Assembly (NCBI RefSeq): GCF_032062135.1
Contig: NC_092860.1
Location: 70,755,188 to 70,819,187 of the forward strand
From: Pyxicephalus adspersus
Lineage: Eukaryota > Chordata > Amphibia > Anura > Pyxicephalidae
DNA length: 64,000 bases
Direction of reading: 5' to 3'
Positions within the stretch are counted from its first letter, which is position 1. Every line of letters begins with the position of its first letter. Shown here in pieces: positions 58,226 to 64,000 of this stretch. The position numbers were made by a program, and so were the translations under genes. The notes below the pieces were generated by a model. That model was not told where the DNA came from, made no database searches, and saw only the letters and a list, made by a program, of their open reading frames with translations.

Positions 58226-60393
58226 AAAATTGTAGGTGACTGAACTGATTAGTGCTAAGTCATTTGCACTCTTATCTTTCTTCTTGCACATACCTGCATA
58301 TTTCATGGAGCACGCATTGTTGTGCATCTTAGTACTGTTGAACATGGACTCACAACTACCAAACTCTTGGACTGATGGTGATTGTCTATTCATTTCCTTT
58401 TGTATCTTCTTTTTACTTGTGTAGATTTGTATATTCCCTGTTTTGTTTGTATTGGTTGTCTTATAACCTGCTATTTTAAAAAAAATACATTTATATAAAA
58501 AAACAAAACAAAAGGGCAACCTATATAGTATACAGCAAATGCTTAACAATACTACCTAGTAACTGAAATAAATACAATTGTTCAAAATAAAATATACATG
58601 ATGAAAATTGTTTAAAAAAATGTACAACTTTTTCTTCATTAATATACTTTCCCTTTAACTTTATTTAGCTTTAAGTGAAAAAAGAAAGTGGGTTGTATGG
58701 ACAGAAAGTGATCTGGCCAACATAACTGGTTTAAACAAAGTACAAATAATTTTTCACTTCCTGTTTTGATTCCCTTAGGACCACCAAATCGAGGTGTGCT
58801 ATATAGACTCATTCACGTATCACATTTAGAAGTATCACATTTAGACATCCAACGGTGCACCTGTTCTGTAAACAGAAAAAAATCAACAAGAAAAATTATG
58901 TAATTTTTAACAAAATCAGCCATACACAAATGGTTTAAGCAACTAATAGGAACCACAAAGCTGCAAAGGAATAATAAAAACATATTTCTTCCACCACCCA
59001 GGGAAATGCATTCAAATTGACATCACTACAGTGTCCTTTTGTGATGCAGGGGGTCAGTGGGGGAAAAAACACTAAGTGCAAAAGTGGAAACACAGGAGAT
59101 TAAATAAATTGAACATGGTAAGTGTACAATCTCTTCTTTTGCAGGGACATTTGTTTCCATTTTTTAAAAATCCAATATGTCTTATTATAACAGGAAGCTC
59201 AAAATACAATGATTTATGAAAAGTGGCCCTATTTGCTCCCTTAGTTTCTTAAATCTCACATTATAAATGTAATGAACTGTAAGTCCATTATTGCTTTAAA
59301 AACACAGTCCTATTGTATACAAGTTTCAAGTGTTTTGCTGAAAGTGACTTTCAGTGAATTTTTCTCTCTTTCTTATCAATAAAATCACCTTTTTATTGTT
59401 ATCTGTTACTGGAAACATTGTGAGAGGAGAAAGTAACACGGTGGTCTATTTAACATGAGCTAACTTTAAAATTTAGTGCTCAATGCATAGTGAAAAAAGA
59501 CATTAAGAGTGGCTTAATCCAAATCAGCGTCATTCTAGTGTGTTTACAAGGCAGTTTGCAAAGGATAGTTAACCGGACATCTATGGATAACTGTCACTTA
59601 TGTGAATTTATGAGGTATGCATCTACTTTTAGTAGTAGTAGGTATCCACGCATTCTGCAAAAGCATAGAAACATACATAGCGCCACAAAAGAGTGCAATT
59701 TTATGACCTAATATTTGTTATTAATAGGAACAACACAGGTACAGTACAACCATGGTCTCTTCAAACCCCTAATTTAGAACAAATAAATATTTATATTTGA
59801 ATAATTTAACCTGTTGCCAGAAACTGATAATAGTCTGTGAGTTACATAAAATACCAGGAATCTCCATGTGTCTAATCCTTACTCCTATAGAGCAGTCGTG
59901 AACAAAAGAAAAATGTTAGGTGAATATCATGAAGGTTATATGGTTAATAGTTGCTATAAATATTACATGGGTTCTCCATACATCTAAATACCACCATAAG
60001 GTAGAAAAAGGCTCTCTGCAGTGGAAGGGGCCTGAGCAACTGGCATCTCTTTTCTGACATGTTCAATGTGGATGAGTAGAATAGATGTCTAAGCTCACTT
60101 TAAAATAGGATAATAAGCAATGACGTATCACATACATGGAGAGATTACAGGCCTTCAACCCCCAGAGGTTGCTATTTGCAAATCGATTGTGCTGTATTTC
60201 AAGAGGTCTTGTTATTAGAAGTTCTGGAGTTAGCATTATTTTGCAACCAAGGAAAAATTAGGTAGGGATCTCCTTTTAGCTATTAATAATAAGATGATAA
60301 CTTCTAAAAGGTTTACTTTAAATATATTATGGTATGTTAATATTCACCTGATACTTCAGTAAACCAAAAGAAGGGTAGGGTATTTCTGTAAAT

Positions 60394-60394
<1 letters not shown>

Positions 60395-60455
<61 letters not shown>
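60395..60455. repeat. (TA)n microsatellite
   Basis: About 30 TA units in the GILT intron. Confidence 0.95.
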
Positions 60456-60458
<3 letters not shown>

Positions 60459-60949
60459 ATCCCTAGTGATAACTTTTAAATTAAGATTCTCTCTGCTGGT
60501 GGATCACCTAATCCAGCCATAATTGCAAATATTTTCCTATCCCAAAATATTATCAAATCTGCAGGCTGCATGGACCTGATAAAAGAATGTATACTTTTTT
60601 TTTGCTTTTCCCTTTTCCTCATACTTACTAGTTGACTGTCCAGTAGGAATGCCCTTTTAAAAGATAGAAGTGACCCATTATAATATGCAGCTACACTTTG
60701 CTATCATTAAGACATATATAAACTTATAATAAGGTTTAATTGGAAGGGGAGGTTGTATAACCTAAATACATAAAGACTACATCAAAGCCCTGCATTGCAC
60801 AAATCAATTTGGATACAACATTCTCAGTCCCATCTCCTTTTTAATTTCTGTTTTATTATCTCCAGATTCTGTAAATAGGCTTCTCTGAGTGCAATTTAAA
60901 GTAAATAACTAATGTTTTGTATTTAGACTCAAGCCCTACTTAAAAAGAA

Positions 60950-61110
60950 GTCTAAAGCCAGCCATACACAGTGCAGTATATTAGGGATTGATTAGACAAG
61001 CATCTAGACAAAATCAGTAATAAAAAATTGATAAAAAACAATTCCATTCATTATTGGATTTTAGATCAATATTTTGCCTGAATGCCAATCAAAAACTGAC
61101 CAGCCAACAA
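60950..61110. mobile_element. Possible MITE fragment
   Basis: The start TCTAAAGCCAGCCATACACAG and the internal inverted ATTGGATTTTAGATC/GATTAGACAAG phrases resemble a frog MITE end. No right terminus or duplication confirmed. Confidence 0.3.
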
Positions 61111-62477
61111 ATGTTTTGTTTATTTGGTAACTATGATGTTGAATCAAAACCATCTTTATGCTAAGACAATTATATAGTATAACATCAATACCAAAATCCA
61201 CACTGACTAAAAATGGCATGGTGTTTGCCTAGCATAATTCCAATTAAAAAATAGGACATTGTTCTGTGTAGGCACACACCAAACTATGAATCACTTCAAT
61301 CCATTATAACTAGGTCAAGGCCTGAAGGACAAGTTTACTTACTTGAATAGATAGCCTCACCTAACAGATCCTTGTTATATATATCCACTAAACTCAAATG
61401 AACAGGTGTCACAATCTGGGAACCATGTGTGCCACATTTGTCTTCAAACTTCCTGTTCTAATGCTGCTGATGGTGCAGCTATTATGACACTTATGACACT
61501 TCTAATAGTAACTACAGTGCTAGGAAATGGTTAGTTTAGAGCCACACACTGATGACTACAGCCAGGCTAGGTATCCAGGGGTAAAGCACAATTGTAGTGA
61601 AGGTCAGGCAGGCTGATCCAAGTGATAGACACCAAGAGGTCAGACAGGTAATGTTGGTAACAACTGGCAGCAAAAGTAACTTAACACTATCAAGGGTGAG
61701 GTGGACTGGACAGGTGCAGTTTTATTTGGCCACCAGCCAATCAGCAAAGGGAAGTTTTGGGCTGCAGCAGTACTGTGATGAACAAATGCCGGTACACTAA
61801 TGAAACTGATTAGTTGCAGCAGATCTGAATAGAACCCTAAGGGATCACATAAAATAGTAGTAACCTTAAACTTTTGTTTTTTTATATTGAAGACAGGAAC
61901 ACTGCGAAATAAAATAAGGGATATATTTATAAAGCAGTAATCTAACATTTGGAAACTTTCTCTGCTGAGGAATCCTCCAGGTACATGTGTTATTTTTTTT
62001 GTATGGGCTGAAACAAAGATATATTAATATTTTACAAAAGCTTTGTGCTTACAGCTCCTCGTGACAAATATATTCCACTGGAAACTCCCTGTATCATTGT
62101 CCCAGTATCTTATTTAGGTTTCACAAGAATTATGCAAACTGTTTATTCTGCCTCAGGTTACAGTTTGGTGCAATTACATAAAGCTTTGGACTGTTTAATA
62201 AACCACAGGCACTGTTTCTATTTCTATTGCCATATTTTTTAACATTTACAAATCAATTGAAGTACAGCTTTCGGAATATATCTTTATGACTTTGATATGG
62301 CATTATTTGATCTTTACTTCAAGTAACCTTTTTAATTTTTCATTATTGCATGAGCATCTTTATAAATTCAGATTTGCCATTTGTTGCTGTGTACAAATCT
62401 GTGTTTCTCAAATATAAGATAGCTGGAAGTCAGAAGGTTAATAATGACCAATCATTCTCCCTCCCTACATACACCAA

Positions 62478-62702
62478 GGCCCTGATTTATTAAAGTTCTC
62501 CAAGGCTGGAGAGAATACATTGTTCACCAGTGAAGCTGGGTGATCCAGCAAACCTGAAATGGATCTGGTTCAGAATTGAAAACATTTGCCAACAAATAGC
62601 TAATTGCTTTTAGTAAATTCATTCCAGGTTTTCTGTAAAACCCAGCTTCACTGATAAAAGCGTATTCCCTCCAGCCTTGGAGAATTTATTAAATCAGGGC
62701 CT
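62478..62702. mobile_element. Foldback MITE, copy C (best-defined ends)
   Basis: The left end AGGCCCTGATTTATTAAAG and the right end in reverse, AGGCCCTGATTTAATAAAT, give a clear terminal inverted repeat. The arms continue with TTCTCCAAGGCTGGAG / CTCCAGCCTTGGAGAA and GTGAAGCTGGGTGATCC. About 230 bp before exon 2 of the GILT gene. Confidence 0.85.
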
Positions 62703-62934
62703 AAGTGTCTAGCTTGGTAACTTTATGCCTGTAGAACCAGGATATGGGAGCTACCCCTTAGCATCCAGAAGTTTTTTTGAGAAGTAGTCCAAGTATGATT
62801 CTGCCCTCAAACAAACACTACTCTAATGCTGACATGCTTCTTTTGAAGAACATTTTTTTAGACATTGCTAAATGCCTGTATCAGCATATTTTTGGATCAT
62901 ATGAATGTAAATAAAATGAATGTTTTATTTTCAG

Positions 62935-63129
62935 GTGGAGAAGCAGTGTCTGGATTACTACAGCCTTAAAGACCTCAAAAGAGACAATGAAGACAATGTT
63001 AGGGTGGAACTTTATTATGAAAGTCTCTGTATGGGCTGCCGCAAATTCCTTGCTCTTCAGCTCTACCCCACATTTCTTATGTTACATGACATCATGAATG
63101 TTACACTGGTGCCTTATGGGAATGCACAG
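62935..63129 (+). CDS. GILT (IFI30-family) exon 2: CXXC thioredoxin-like active site
   Basis: 65 codons between an AG acceptor (TTTTCAG|GTGGAG) and a GT donor (GCACAG|GTACAA), both phase 0. Together with exon 1 this gives residues 40-104. VEKQCLDYY continues the N-terminal cysteine motif. [14 protein letters not shown] holds the first beta strand and the redox CXXC (Cys71-Met-Gly-Cys74 counted from the ATG). A helix [13 protein letters not shown] follows, and the strand [11 protein letters not shown] includes an N-glycosylation sequon (Asn94), relevant because the family is glycosylated for lysosomal delivery. The CQHGxxEC signature and C-terminal half belong to later exons. I do not find them in 63130-64000. 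Confidence 0.9.
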
Positions 63130-64000
63130 GTACAAATTTACATTGTACAGATCAGCCATTTGAATGTGGGAAGAATAAGAAATAAAGTATTACATAGTAT
63201 TATGCTGGATGTACTGTATAGTTAGACCCAATGTCTGTATTTTTTACTAGTTCCCTGGGCCCCTTTGAGACGTTGTACTGCAAGTTTAACTCCCAACTGC
63301 TTCTCTTCAACTGTATGAGATTGAGAAGCACTTTGTGCAAGTGTTTGCAGGTGGTTGTGTTGTGATTGTGGCAGAGATCCTGGAAGTGACATGTTGCTTC
63401 CAACCATGCAGTTGCTTTTCTTCCTCTGGAGAAAGAACCACACTGCCACCAAAAATGCAAGAGCAAAGTGTTTATGAGCCTGGGAATGGCTAACCGTCTG
63501 GATTTCAGCCACATATCTGAAAAGGGCCTTACTAGCATTTTGGAATGTGAAGATATCTCACATCATAAGTCACTATCAGATACAAATAATGACCAAGTTA
63601 CTTACCCTTGTCAACACCATACAAATATATCAGTTTTGTGCTAACATAAATTTCCGGTTAGCACAAAAGTTAGCTTACCCTTAAATACCCAACACTGAGT
63701 TTTTGCTGATGATGTAAGTGTTTTATATAATCTGTGTCTGTATAATAATTTTTTACTTAAAATAAACTAATTTTGAAAAAAGTACAAAAATCTTGTGAAG
63801 AACGGGTAAATATATGGAAGAGGAATGAACTGTACAACTATATGGAGCATATATAGGTACACCTCCAATATATATTACCATAAATCATGATCTATCAATA
63901 TATACATGTGATCTGCAGAGAATCTGGTCATTTAAAAAAGATGTCCTGTAGTTTGGACAAATTTGCTTTATATATACATGAAATATTTGATTTTCACATT
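63130..64000 (+). other. Beginning of GILT intron 2
   Basis: AT-rich intronic sequence after the donor at 63130. No third GILT exon is visible before the window ends. The open frames at 63200-63538 are on the opposite strand and carry no family motif. Confidence 0.6.

Larger units (their letters stand above)
54586..62934 (+). other. GILT intron 1 (8.3 kb)
   Basis: Starts GTAGG and ends TTTTATTTTCAG, both standard splice signals and compatible with phase 0. It contains an L1-like C-terminal fragment (57690-58110), two foldback MITE copies (58149, 62478), a (TA)n tract (60395-60455) and a possible MITE near 60950. I found no further conserved GILT exon inside it. The remainder is AT-rich without recognisable features. 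Confidence 0.75.

Noticed and set aside
63200..63538. Minus-strand frames of 96-112 codons after GILT exon 2
   Set aside because: No family motif. The region behaves as intron and no third GILT exon on the + strand could be identified.
1..64000. CRISPR arrays, operons or bacterial features
   Set aside because: The direct repeats present are microsatellites or transposon-internal. The sequence is clearly vertebrate.

Overview
The window is vertebrate genomic DNA: AT-rich, intron-bearing, mostly non-coding and packed with decayed transposable elements. The repeat mix suggests an anuran amphibian. It includes L1-like and CR1-like LINEs, a Penelope-like element with a GIY-YIG domain, hAT, Tc1/mariner and piggyBac-like miniature elements, and a tRNA-derived SINE. 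The exact species cannot be fixed from sequence alone.

Layout. 1-5460 is a repeat-poor, U-rich tract ending in clustered polyadenylation-type signals and may be a long 3' UTR of an unseen + strand gene. 6.2-18.4 kb holds miniature DNA transposons, a minus-strand CR1-like LINE split by a TA-flanked MITE, a broken olfactory receptor (12.07-12.58 kb) and a tRNA-Gln-like pseudogene. 18.4-26.5 kb holds two decayed L1-like elements, a Tc1 transposase relic, and a short L1-tail copy with a 20-bp flanking duplication. 27.9-36.1 kb holds hAT and Tc1 relics and an inverted pair of Penelope-like copies. 37-53 kb is non-coding, with hAT MITEs bearing clear 8-bp target duplications, a Tigger-like MITE, SINEs, a palindromic MITE, and a tandem repeat carrying a hammerhead-ribozyme fold.

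The one functional-looking protein gene is a gamma-interferon-inducible lysosomal thiol reductase (GILT/IFI30 family). Its signal-peptide exon is at 54469-54585 and the CXXC exon at 62935-63129. They are separated by an 8.3 kb repeat-containing intron, and the rest of the gene lies beyond the window.

The most notable signal is at 48413-48658: two tandem copies of a 132-137 bp unit. The first contains a hammerhead core with stems I and II intact and a GTC cleavage triplet. The second has lost the G of GAAA and the cleavage-site C. Weaker relatives of the motif occur near 35.88 kb and 53.12 kb. This layout resembles that reported for Penelope-like elements and metazoan retrozymes.
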